The notes under the pieces were generated by a model, which was not told the origin of the DNA, did no database searches, and saw only the letters and a program-made list of their open reading frames with translations. From Planctomycetaceae bacterium (GTDB lineage: Bacteria > Planctomycetota > Planctomycetia > Pirellulales > Lacipirellulaceae), in assembly GCA_003233055.1 (NCBI GenBank), contig QIKP01000055.1, positions 1 through 64,000 of the forward strand: a stretch of 64,000 nucleotides of DNA, read 5' to 3'. Shown piece by piece: positions 17,321-25,185 of the stretch. How positions within the stretch are numbered: the stretch's first letter is position 1; the number at the start of each line of letters is the position of its first letter. The position numbers and the translations under genes were made by a program.

Positions 17321-18262
17321 TCAAGCGGCGATGGCGACTTTGGTGGACGGCATCGCTTCGACGGCGGCAACGATCGCGGCGCGGTCCATGCCGTACTGCG
17401 AGCGCAAATATTGCTGGCTTCCAACGACCGACGAAAAGGTATTGCGCAAGCCAATTCGTTGGAAGTGACGTGGCATAACACCCGCTTCCATGAGATTTTC
17501 GGCCACCGCGCTGCCGAGACCTCCTTCCACCGTATGCTCTTCGATGGTTAGAAGACCCCCTGTTTCACGGGCAGCTCGTACGAGGACTTCGACATCGAGC
17601 GGCTTCAAGGTATGCACGCTGAGCACTCGGCAATGGCATCCCTTGCTCTTCAGTTCCTCCGCTGCCGCTAGGGCTTCGCCAAGAATTCCGCCAGTGGCGA
17701 CCAGCGTGCAGTCGTCCCCTTCTCGCAATTGACGAATTTTTCCTAGCTCGAATTGCTCTCCCGGCTGCTGGGTGTTTTCGGCGGCTGATTTGTCGAGCCG
17801 AAGGAAGGACGTCCCAGGTTGGGTGGCGAGCGCTTCGGTCGCTTCGGCCGCTTCCCATTTGTCGCCTGGTGCGACAACGGTCAAGCCGGGCAACGACCGC
17901 ATGATGGCGAGGTCCTCGGTCGCATGGTGGGAAATTCCCAACGCACCGTAACTGAAACCTCCGCCGATCGAAACGACGTTGACATTGCAGTCGTGATAGG
18001 CGGCGTCGTTGCGAATTTGCTCCAGGCATCGCATGAAGACAAAATTGGCGATCGAGTAGGTGAATACAACATGCCCCTCCAGTGCCAGTCCCGTCGCGAG
18101 GCCGGTCATGCTTTGTTCGGCGACACCCGCATTGATAAATTGCTTCGGGAATCGCTCGCGAAAATCATCGAGCACCCCGAAGCCGAGGTCACCCGTGATC
18201 AGTACGATACGCGGATCGGCTTCGGCCATGCGCGTGAGTCGTTCGATAAATTCGTCTCTCAT
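17321..18262 (-). CDS. transketolase, C-terminal subunit
   Basis: About 313 residues: the pyrimidine-binding and C-terminal domains of a split transketolase. The catalytic Glu is expected in NAGVAEQSMTGLATG near residue 50. The segment SHHATEDLAIMRSLPG and the C-terminal domain (VLSVHTLKPLD, EEHTVEGGLGSAVAE) fit the family. Start ATG 18262 overlaps the stop of the N-terminal subunit by four bases (ATGA), so the two are translationally coupled. It is last in the right-hand polysaccharide operon. The pair transfers two-carbon units with ThDP. Its location suggests a sugar-modification job rather than housekeeping pentose metabolism (inference). Confidence 0.9.
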   Translation of the reverse strand: MRDEFIERLTRMAEADPRIVLITGDLGFGVLDDFRERFPKQFINAGVAEQSMTGLATGLALEGHVVFTYSIANFVFMRCLEQIRNDAAYHDCNVNVVSIGGGFSYGALGISHHATEDLAIMRSLPGLTVVAPGDKWEAAEATEALATQPGTSFLRLDKSAAENTQQPGEQFELGKIRQLREGDDCTLVATGGILGEALAAAEELKSKGCHCRVLSVHTLKPLDVEVLVRAARETGGLLTIEEHTVEGGLGSAVAENLMEAGVMPRHFQRIGLRNTFSSVVGSQQYLRSQYGMDRAAIVAAVEAMPSTKVAIAA

Positions 18263-19062
18263 GCTACTTCCTTTAGTTCCTGCAGTGCCGCGGCCAGTTC
18301 TTCGCCCTGGGGACTGCGGTAATGCCAAAGCACGGAGTCTTCCATGAACGAGACTCCTTTTCCCTTGGTGGTATGTGCCAATACGCAAGTTGGCTTGCCG
18401 GGAGCCGACGTTTCGAGTCGCTCACGCAACTTGGCGTGGTCGTGGCCATCGACCTCCTCGACGTGCCAGCCAAAGCTACGCCATTTGTCGGCGAACGGCT
18501 CCAGCGCGAGTGTCTCGGAGACCGACGCCAAGCTTTGGATTTTATTGAAGTCGACGATTGCCACGAGGTTGTCGAGTTGGTGGTGGGCGGCAAACAAGAT
18601 CGATTCCCAGTTGGAGCCTTCGTCACATTCGCCATCGCCCAGCAGCACAAAAACTCGGTGCCCCGCGCCCCGCAACTTGGCGGAGTAAGCCATCCCCGTG
18701 CCGACAGGCAACCCATGCCCCAGTGACCCGGTGGAGAACTCCACACCCGGAATCCCTTTATGCGAAACATGCCCGCTCAGCTTGGAGCCATCTTGATAGT
18801 GAGTGCGAAGGTTTTCTACCGGGAAAAAACCGACCTCCGCTAGCGCGGCATAGACGCCTGCGCCGGCGTGCCCCTTACTGAGGAGGAACCGATCACGATC
18901 TGCTTTGCGAGGGTCTGCAGGGTCGATGTTCATTACCGAACCGTAGAGCACCGCCACGATGTCGGCCATCGACAAGATGGCACCGACATGAGAGCTTCCT
19001 CCGCGGCTGGTCATGTGGACCGCATCGATCCGAATTTTTCGAGCGAGTTCTTGAGTATTCAT
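18259..19062 (-). CDS. transketolase, N-terminal (ThDP-binding) subunit
   Basis: A 267-residue N-terminal half of a split transketolase. The ThDP motif runs from GDGECDEGSNWES to VAIVDFNKIQS, around residues 140-180. SRGGSSHVGAILSMAD near residue 20 and SKGHAGAGVYAALAE near residue 65 are the family's substrate and cofactor blocks. It is followed, with a four-base overlap, by the C-terminal subunit, and follows the methyltransferase gene by 25 bases. Confidence 0.92.
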   Translation of the reverse strand: MNTQELARKIRIDAVHMTSRGGSSHVGAILSMADIVAVLYGSVMNIDPADPRKADRDRFLLSKGHAGAGVYAALAEVGFFPVENLRTHYQDGSKLSGHVSHKGIPGVEFSTGSLGHGLPVGTGMAYSAKLRGAGHRVFVLLGDGECDEGSNWESILFAAHHQLDNLVAIVDFNKIQSLASVSETLALEPFADKWRSFGWHVEEVDGHDHAKLRERLETSAPGKPTCVLAHTTKGKGVSFMEDSVLWHYRSPQGEELAAALQELKEVA

Positions 19063-19087
19063 GATGTTACGGAGCGGGAGGATGCGT

Positions 19088-20059
19088 TTATGCCGCCGAT
19101 GAAGGGGAGCGAGAAAGGAAAGCCGCTGACGGGCGGCTCACAAACATCGAGGAGAGCGTCGCCAAGGTTTCGGCTGGTTTGCTTGCGAACCGACTATCCA
19201 AGGGAATCGCCGACGCTTGCAATTGCCGAAGCGATGGGGCATCAGGTTCGGCTTCCATGAGCAGTACCTCTTGCTCGCTCTGGGCGTATATCTGCTCGAA
19301 GTCGTCGCATTGCAGCCGGTTCATGTACATGTAGCGATTGCCTGCCAAACGATCCCACTGCCGGTCGTTGTAACGCAGGAAGTGAAACGCCGGCAGCGAC
19401 TTGTCGACATGAGAAAAATGATCGCTGTGGTCGATGCAATGGACGAACAAGCCTCGCTCACGGAGGACGCGGTTTCCTTCTCGCAAGATGCCAACGAGCG
19501 TTTCTCGCGGGATATGCTCGAAGACGTTGCTCGAGACATGAAAGTCGATGGAATTTGCCGCAAGATCGAGGCGAGTTGCATCGGCGGGTGCAAGGTACTC
19601 GATGTGGGCAAGCCGAAGCAGTTCGTTCAGGCCTTGCTTTTCGACATCCCAACAGAGTAACTGGTCAAGCCGGTTCGGTTGATACTCCAGGCCATCGAGA
19701 CTCTCCAGGAAATCCTCAGGATTCCTTTGGAGGTAGGCAATGTCTTCGGCAATCAGCTCGACTTTCAAATAGTGATTCAGATCGACGGTGATGACTCGTT
19801 CGGCACCCAAAATCCACATCACGATCGGAAGATTCAGCCGGCGTCCGGTACCGACTTCCATGCAGGTCCCCCCGGCAATCTTCCCGCCCTGGGCCAAAAT
19901 CGCTCGCGCCATTCGAGCGGCGGCTTCGATTTGCGAACTTGGGTTCAGTCGGCGCAGCGCACCAAACCGCCGCTGCATCCAGTAGTAGGCAGGGTAGCTC
20001 ATGCGGGCTGGCAACTTGGCCAGCGTGCTTTGAATCGCCGCTTTCACTCTCCAATCCAT
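19088..20059 (-). CDS. class I SAM-dependent methyltransferase
   Basis: About 323 residues. The SAM-binding glycine motif is MEVGTGRRLNLP near residue 85, and the acidic strand end ITVDLNHY follows it. The motif IDFHVSSNVFEHIPRE matches the post-II region of class I methyltransferases. No membrane segments. ATG 20059 is chosen because GGGAGG lies five bases upstream and the family-like helix starts soon after. It sits between the DegT and transketolase genes, so a sugar or glycan methyltransferase is likely (inference). The target is unknown. Confidence 0.85.
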   Translation of the reverse strand: MDWRVKAAIQSTLAKLPARMSYPAYYWMQRRFGALRRLNPSSQIEAAARMARAILAQGGKIAGGTCMEVGTGRRLNLPIVMWILGAERVITVDLNHYLKVELIAEDIAYLQRNPEDFLESLDGLEYQPNRLDQLLCWDVEKQGLNELLRLAHIEYLAPADATRLDLAANSIDFHVSSNVFEHIPRETLVGILREGNRVLRERGLFVHCIDHSDHFSHVDKSLPAFHFLRYNDRQWDRLAGNRYMYMNRLQCDDFEQIYAQSEQEVLLMEAEPDAPSLRQLQASAIPLDSRFASKPAETLATLSSMFVSRPSAAFLSRSPSSAA

Positions 20060-20110
20060 TGGAGCCTCCCGGTCCATCGTGGCAAAGCAGGCTCCTCGCA
20101 ATCCATTGCG

Positions 20111-21262
20111 CTAAGCTACCCTCGTTCGGCTTTGCGTGTTCGCTTGGTAGAACTCCTGAATGCATCCACAAACGTAGAGCACGTCTTCGTCCAGCAAGGA
20201 AGTATTCAGAGGCAGCATTAACATCCGTTCAAACAGCTTTTCTGTAAAGGGCAGCTTCTGATCAAAACCAAGGGCGGGAAACTGATGCACGGCTTTGCCG
20301 CTCCATTGGACCAGGGTCCCGACGCCACGAGATTTTAGGTAATCTTGCAATCGGTCGCGATCGGAGGCTTCGATCTCAAAGTTTTGGAAAATATCGAAGT
20401 GCTTCGGGCTACTGTCGGGGGCAGGAGGGAGGACCAAATCTTCGTGTCCACTTAGTTCGCCGTGGTAGATGCTAGCAATCTCGCGACGCCGGGCGATGTC
20501 CGCATCGTAGGAGGCGAATTTATGGTTCAGGATGGCTGCTTGGAGATTATCAAGGCGGGAGTTCAGGCCCCAAGCGACGACCTCCCCCTCCTCGTTCCGA
20601 CCATGGTCTCGCAGCAATTTGACCTGCCGATAAACCTCCTCGTCGCTGGTGATCAAACAACCGCCATCTCCTAGGCATCCCAGCGTCTTCGCCGGATAGA
20701 AGCTGATGCACCCCGCCACGCCAAACGTGCCAGCGTGGCGGCCCTTGTACGTTGATCCAAGCGATTGGGCCGCATCTTCGATTATCAGCAGGTCGTGACG
20801 GTCGGCGATCTCTTGCAAGGCGTCCATGTCGGCGGTTCGCCCATTCAGTTGCGTCGGCATGATCGCCCTGGTTCGCGGGGTAACGGCTCGCTCGACCGCC
20901 TGGGGGTCGATCAGATGATCGTCACCGCAGTCGACCGGCACCGGTGTCGCGCCGGCGAAATGCACGGCCGCCGGCGTAGCGACCATCGTGTGGGAGCAAA
21001 AAATCACTTCGTCGCCTGGCCCGATCCCCGCCGCACGCACAGCAAAATGGAGGGCGTCGGTCGCGTTGGCCAGTCCGAGCACGTACTTGCTGCCAACGTA
21101 TTGGGCGACCGACTGCTCGAAGTCCGCCAGGTCCTTTTGCATGATGTAAGCACCCCGACGGCCCACCTCTTGCACGATCGAGAGGATGGCCTCTTCGTCC
21201 GACTTAAAGACGGAGGGATAGTTGAAAAAAGGGACCGTTCGTTTGTTTTCGGAGTGCGACAC
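20111..21262 (-). CDS. DegT/DnrJ/EryC1/StrS family sugar aminotransferase
   Basis: PLP enzyme of 383 residues that aminates a keto-sugar nucleotide. LANATDALHFAVRAAGIGPGDEVI (about 60-85) is the cofactor phosphate region. IIEDAAQSLGSTYKG provides the PLP-ring Asp. SFYPAKTLGCLGDGG near residue 190 contains the Schiff-base Lys. Length is usual for the family. It lies 45 bases after the GNAT gene. With the WbpM/PglF-like dehydratase (6037-7917) it is the candidate 4-aminotransferase. Confidence 0.93.
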   Translation of the reverse strand: MSHSENKRTVPFFNYPSVFKSDEEAILSIVQEVGRRGAYIMQKDLADFEQSVAQYVGSKYVLGLANATDALHFAVRAAGIGPGDEVIFCSHTMVATPAAVHFAGATPVPVDCGDDHLIDPQAVERAVTPRTRAIMPTQLNGRTADMDALQEIADRHDLLIIEDAAQSLGSTYKGRHAGTFGVAGCISFYPAKTLGCLGDGGCLITSDEEVYRQVKLLRDHGRNEEGEVVAWGLNSRLDNLQAAILNHKFASYDADIARRREIASIYHGELSGHEDLVLPPAPDSSPKHFDIFQNFEIEASDRDRLQDYLKSRGVGTLVQWSGKAVHQFPALGFDQKLPFTEKLFERMLMLPLNTSLLDEDVLYVCGCIQEFYQANTQSRTRVA

Positions 21263-21307
21263 GTTGGAATTCCTTTTCCGGGTGATGTCGGTGAATGCCC
21301 TGCTCGA

Positions 21308-21958
21308 CTAGGCCGCCTGCTGAGGAGGCAACGGAGCCGCTTCGGGAATGTCGTAGGTATAGACGAGTGACGGGTCGCCCGCATGGATTTCTAGCTCGGA
21401 ATGCTGGACAGCGCTGAGCGATTCATAAAATCGTTGCGCGCTCCCCTGTTTCGCGCCCGTGACGATGCGAATGCTGCCAACCTGTCGGTCGCGAAATTCG
21501 GCCACCAACTCCCCAAAAAGCTGCTTGCCAATGCCGAGCCGCTGGCAATGCTGATCGACGCAAAAATTAAGGATCTCCGCACTTGGGAGCTGTAAATCTC
21601 GGTGCCGAGAGGGGTAGAGTAGCGTTTCGGCGACGCGACGAAGTCTCGCTGTGGACAATAGCTTCGGCAGCAGCGTGACGACCGCTCGCAGGCCGCCAGT
21701 CATCAGGAAATTCCGATAAACCTTCTTCGTGTCGGTCGAGCCGCAAATGAAGCCGAAGACTCGCCCTTCGCTGACTGCGGCGATGAGAAAGGCGTGGGGC
21801 GATCGTGACAGTGACCGATAAAGCCGCTGCAAAAAATCAGCTCCCAGGCTACTCAGGAATCCCTGTCCGATCTCTTGTTGGTGAAGGTTGGCCAACTGGG
21901 AAAAATAGGAGTCGGGCGCGTCGCGCGTGATCCGTTCGATTTGATAGGGAGTCTTCAT
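21308..21958 (-). CDS. GNAT family N-acetyltransferase
   Basis: About 216 residues. The acetyl-CoA-binding motif is QRLGIGKQLFGELVAEFRDR near residue 140, following a beta strand around EILNFCVDQH. The N-terminal segment IGQGFLSSLGADFLQRLYRSL resembles acetyltransferases found in sugar and lipopolysaccharide loci. ATG 21958 overlaps the stop of the preceding aminotransferase gene by one base (TGATG), so they are coupled. It could acetylate the amino group made by the neighbouring DegT enzymes; this is inferred from context. Confidence 0.8.
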   Translation of the reverse strand: MKTPYQIERITRDAPDSYFSQLANLHQQEIGQGFLSSLGADFLQRLYRSLSRSPHAFLIAAVSEGRVFGFICGSTDTKKVYRNFLMTGGLRAVVTLLPKLLSTARLRRVAETLLYPSRHRDLQLPSAEILNFCVDQHCQRLGIGKQLFGELVAEFRDRQVGSIRIVTGAKQGSAQRFYESLSAVQHSELEIHAGDPSLVYTYDIPEAAPLPPQQAA

Positions 21959-23097
21959 CAGGCAGCCTCCTGCAATAGTTCGACAGCGCGGCCAATGTAA
22001 CGGCGGGTCACGCGGCGATGCGTCGGCAACGAGACGACTTCCGCAGCTCTTTGCTCGGCATGGGGGCACGAATCCGCCTGGTAATTCACTTGCTCGGCGT
22101 TCCGTTGCGTGAGCGGATGGATCGGCGTGTTGTACCACTCCGCCAGTTCAATGCCTTGCTGACTCGCGTTGGCGAGCAACCGAGGTTTGTCGGGAACTCG
22201 CAGTGGGTAGCGAGCAAAGACCGCCTCGTCTCCGTCGTTGATCAAGGGGTGCGTGACGTGGGGCGAATCGACGCCTGCTTGATACTGCTCGACCACCTGC
22301 CGAGCATGGGAGGCGTGTTGCTCGACGTGGCCCAACGCGCGGAAGAGCCGGCGGCGGAATCGTGGAGCCATGCCCCATCGAAAATCGTGAGACGCCCCGT
22401 TCCCCTCTTCCGGAATGGCGTTGTAGTTGCCCTTAGCCAAGCCGATTTTGGAGGATCGGTGAAACAGCCTCCGAAGCGTCCAGTACCACTGAGGGCGATA
22501 AAGGGCCCAGTAGGCGAGGTACTGCGCCTCCAGCTTTAGCTGCGGTAACAAGCCAGGATTTCCGAGCGACTGATGCTCTTTTTCTAAACGCTCAAAAAGC
22601 TCAGGGTGATTGGCGGTCGCGCTGCCACCTAGGCCGGCGACGATCGGCTTCCCCCACTCGTAAGAGTAAAAGGCGGCTGCCCCGAAGGTCCCAACTCGCT
22701 GGCCATCAATTTTCGAGGCCAAGGTATGGCAGCAATCTTCGATGACCGGGAGACCCCATTTCTCAGCCACCTTCAGAATGCGTTGGATGTCGGCAGGAAT
22801 TCCAAAGGTGTGCTGCACCACAATGGCTTTGGTACGCGCATCGAGCTTCTGTTCCAAGTCCCGGGCGTCGAGATTGAATCCGTCGCCGGTGATGTCGATG
22901 AACAACGGGCGAGCGCCGGTTGCCATGATCCCCTCGGGAACCGCAAGGCAAGTGAACGCCTGCGTGGCCACCTCATCGCCGCTGCCGATGCCGAGCGCCT
23001 GGAGAATCGAGTAGAGCGCCACCCGCCCACGGAAGTAAGTCAGCTTCGGCAGGCAGAAAGTCGGTTCGTCGGAGGGGGAATTCGTTAACCGGGTCAT
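21958..23097 (-). CDS. second DegT/DnrJ-type aminotransferase
   Basis: About 379 residues, a diverged DegT family member. SILQALGIGSGDEVATQAFTC (about 32-53) is the N-terminal PLP region, VIEDCCHTL the Asp strand, and YSYEWGKPIVAGLGG the Schiff-base Lys segment near residue 185, of the WxKP form seen in many DegT-like proteins. A long region near 220-260 (YLAYWALYRPQWYWTLRRLF) is aromatic and may contact the membrane. ATG 23097 overlaps the previous gene's stop by four bases. Being so diverged, it may act on another keto-sugar or even lack transaminase activity. Confidence 0.85.
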   Translation of the reverse strand: MTRLTNSPSDEPTFCLPKLTYFRGRVALYSILQALGIGSGDEVATQAFTCLAVPEGIMATGARPLFIDITGDGFNLDARDLEQKLDARTKAIVVQHTFGIPADIQRILKVAEKWGLPVIEDCCHTLASKIDGQRVGTFGAAAFYSYEWGKPIVAGLGGSATANHPELFERLEKEHQSLGNPGLLPQLKLEAQYLAYWALYRPQWYWTLRRLFHRSSKIGLAKGNYNAIPEEGNGASHDFRWGMAPRFRRRLFRALGHVEQHASHARQVVEQYQAGVDSPHVTHPLINDGDEAVFARYPLRVPDKPRLLANASQQGIELAEWYNTPIHPLTQRNAEQVNYQADSCPHAEQRAAEVVSLPTHRRVTRRYIGRAVELLQEAA

Positions 23098-24215
23098 GCT
23101 GCCTGCCCCCAGGAGGAGGGAAAAGAGGGAGACTCCGGCATCGCTTTTCCTTGCCAACGCGACACGAGCATCCCCGCCCATGCGCCAAGGCCATACCCGT
23201 AGTGGGTTACCGAAAACAATAGAAGCAAAAATGGTAGCAGCAGTGGTGAACGATTTCGGACCGCTTCCCGGGAAGAAAACCAAGCGGCCGTGAGCCAGTA
23301 AAGGGCTATCGGAGCGGTCGCCATTGCGGCATAGGCGGGTGCGAACAAGCCAATCACCACGGCCAACAGGTTCCATGCCACGAAAAGTGGGGGAATCCAA
23401 TTCCGCGACGATCGCATACGAGTCTCGGTGAAACGATCCGCGTAAAAAACCCAGAACGCCCCTTGGTAGACCCATCGGGCATAGTCCTGCAGGCCCGTGC
23501 GAGGATAGTAGGTGCAGCGGACGGCAGGGTCCAAGACGATTTTTCCGCCATGGGCAACCAGCCGCAAGTTGAATTCGCGGTCCTGAGTTCTCAGCAGTCC
23601 TCGGTTGAATAAACCAATCTTGGCAAACACCTCACGGCGGTAGCAGCCACAAAAAACCGTGTCGACCTCTCGTGGCTCGGCACTCTTGACGCCTGTCCGG
23701 TAGACCGCGTTTCCAGCAGCGAAAGGGTGCGAGATGGCAATCCCCACCGCCTGCTGCCATGCTCCCTCTCCCGAGCTGGTAACACGAACTCCCCCCATGT
23801 TGTCGGCGTCGTACTCGTCGAGCCCACGAACCAGTCGGCTAATGTAATCCGACTCGTACTCCGCATGGGCGTCGATTCGCATGACCACCTCGGAATCGGT
23901 CGCTTCGATAGCGAGGTTCAACGCGGCCGGCTTGTTCCTTTGGGGATTGTCGAGCAATCGAATGTTTGAAAACCGTTTCGCGTACTGGGCGACGATCTCT
24001 CGCGTCTGGTCGTCACTCATGCCATCCACGACGACGATGTCGAGAAATCGGAGGTCGTAGTCGTTCGCGAGAATCGAGTCGAGACACCGTGCAAGGTACT
24101 TTTCTTCGTTGCGACAAGGAATAATCACCGCCACGCGCTTGGTACCGCGAGAGGGGACAGCTTCGGGGCGGGCCACGTGATCGTCTTCGAGATTTTGAGG
24201 CCGAATGGTTTTCAT
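23094..24215 (-). CDS. glycosyltransferase family 2, ExoA-like, membrane-anchored
   Basis: About 373 residues. The N-terminal GT-A domain has VAVIIPCRNEEKYLARCLDSIL, VVVDGMSDDQT and VMRIDAHAEYE with a DxH/DxD metal site near residue 120. The C-terminal part has two to four hydrophobic helices (about 275-350), as in ExoA-type succinoglycan glucosyltransferases. It would extend the lipid-linked sugar on the cytoplasmic face. ATG 24215 overlaps the stop of the phosphoglycosyl transferase gene by four bases (ATGA). Confidence 0.9.
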   Translation of the reverse strand: MKTIRPQNLEDDHVARPEAVPSRGTKRVAVIIPCRNEEKYLARCLDSILANDYDLRFLDIVVVDGMSDDQTREIVAQYAKRFSNIRLLDNPQRNKPAALNLAIEATDSEVVMRIDAHAEYESDYISRLVRGLDEYDADNMGGVRVTSSGEGAWQQAVGIAISHPFAAGNAVYRTGVKSAEPREVDTVFCGCYRREVFAKIGLFNRGLLRTQDREFNLRLVAHGGKIVLDPAVRCTYYPRTGLQDYARWVYQGAFWVFYADRFTETRMRSSRNWIPPLFVAWNLLAVVIGLFAPAYAAMATAPIALYWLTAAWFSSREAVRNRSPLLLPFLLLLFSVTHYGYGLGAWAGMLVSRWQGKAMPESPSFPSSWGQAA

Positions 24216-24880
24216 GCGGCTTTCCTTAACTCGATCGCCTGGGTCGCGGGCGTTGGCTTGTCGTAGGTAGCAATCTCGCGCGGCACAAAGTCGGAATTCA
24301 ACAGTTTGCCGAAGGTGTAGCTGATGATTTTGAGGTCGGTCCACAAAGAATGCTGTCGCGCGTATTTCAGTTGAAGCAGTAGCTTCGTGGGGCGAATGAG
24401 TTCCAAGTAAGCCTGGTCCGGGTCCTCGGCACCTGCTAGCACGGCCCCTTCGTCGGAGTTCCAAATCGACGCCCAGTCCGTTATGCCGGGCCGCATCGTA
24501 AGGATGAGTTGCTCCTGCTCGGTGTAAAGATCGACGTATTCCTGCACCTCGGGACGCGGGCCCACGAAGCTCATTTGGCCCAACAAGACATTGAATAGCT
24601 GCGGCAGCTCATCGAGCTTGAACCGGCGAAGCACCTTGCCAGCACGGGTGATTCGCACGTCGGAGGCGGAAGTCGACGAGCCCCCCAACCGCTCGGCGTT
24701 GGCAACCATCGTGCGGAATTTTGCAATCTTGAACGGCTTGTTGAATCGCCCCACACGGGTGCCCAGGTAGAGAATGGGTCCTGCCGATTCGAGTCGAATC
24801 AATACCGCGATCACCAGTAGCACCGGGCTCACAGCAACTAATCCGACAGAGGCTAGCAATAGATCGAACGCGCGTTTCAT
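24212..24880 (-). CDS. phosphoglycosyl transferase (bacterial sugar transferase)
   Basis: Starts glycan assembly by moving a sugar-1-phosphate from a nucleotide sugar to undecaprenyl phosphate. At about 222 residues it is the short PglC-like form with a single N-terminal re-entrant or membrane helix (RAFDLLLASVGLVAVSPVLL) rather than the long WbaP/PssY form. FKIAKFRTMV, LDELPQLFNVLLGQMSFVGPRPE and RPGITDWASIW are the catalytic blocks. ATG 24880 is used. It is the first gene of the ATGA-coupled right-hand operon. Confidence 0.93.
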   Translation of the reverse strand: MKRAFDLLLASVGLVAVSPVLLVIAVLIRLESAGPILYLGTRVGRFNKPFKIAKFRTMVANAERLGGSSTSASDVRITRAGKVLRRFKLDELPQLFNVLLGQMSFVGPRPEVQEYVDLYTEQEQLILTMRPGITDWASIWNSDEGAVLAGAEDPDQAYLELIRPTKLLLQLKYARQHSLWTDLKIISYTFGKLLNSDFVPREIATYDKPTPATQAIELRKAA

Positions 24881-25185
24881 GCAAACTCCGGGCACTCGTC
24901 AATCAGAACGGGGCGCAACGCCTCTCAAGGCGACCGAAGGTAACTAGCAAACCGGCAATTCGAGGTCAATTGCGGCTCTTGCACTCGGAGAGGGAGAGAG
25001 CACCGAGTGCGCAACAGAAACGGCTCATCACGCCAGGGTTGCTAGCAATCGTGGAACTGGCGGTCGTGTGGAGATCGATCGTGCTCTGGTGCCTTAGACG
25101 GAGGGCCGGAGCCGGCTACCGCAGCATCGGGCGAAAAGTGTCGGGCTGGAAGCCCGCCCTACTGGCCGTGAACGACCCGTCAGAT
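24881..25185. other. intergenic region between sugar operon and subtilase
   Basis: No gene recognised. It should hold the promoter of the right-hand operon and the 3' end of the subtilase transcript. A perfect hairpin CGGGCT-GGA-AGCCCG at 25142-25156, in the phrase ending CCCGCCCTACT, resembles the palindrome at 17173-17187. No T-run follows it. Confidence 0.5.
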
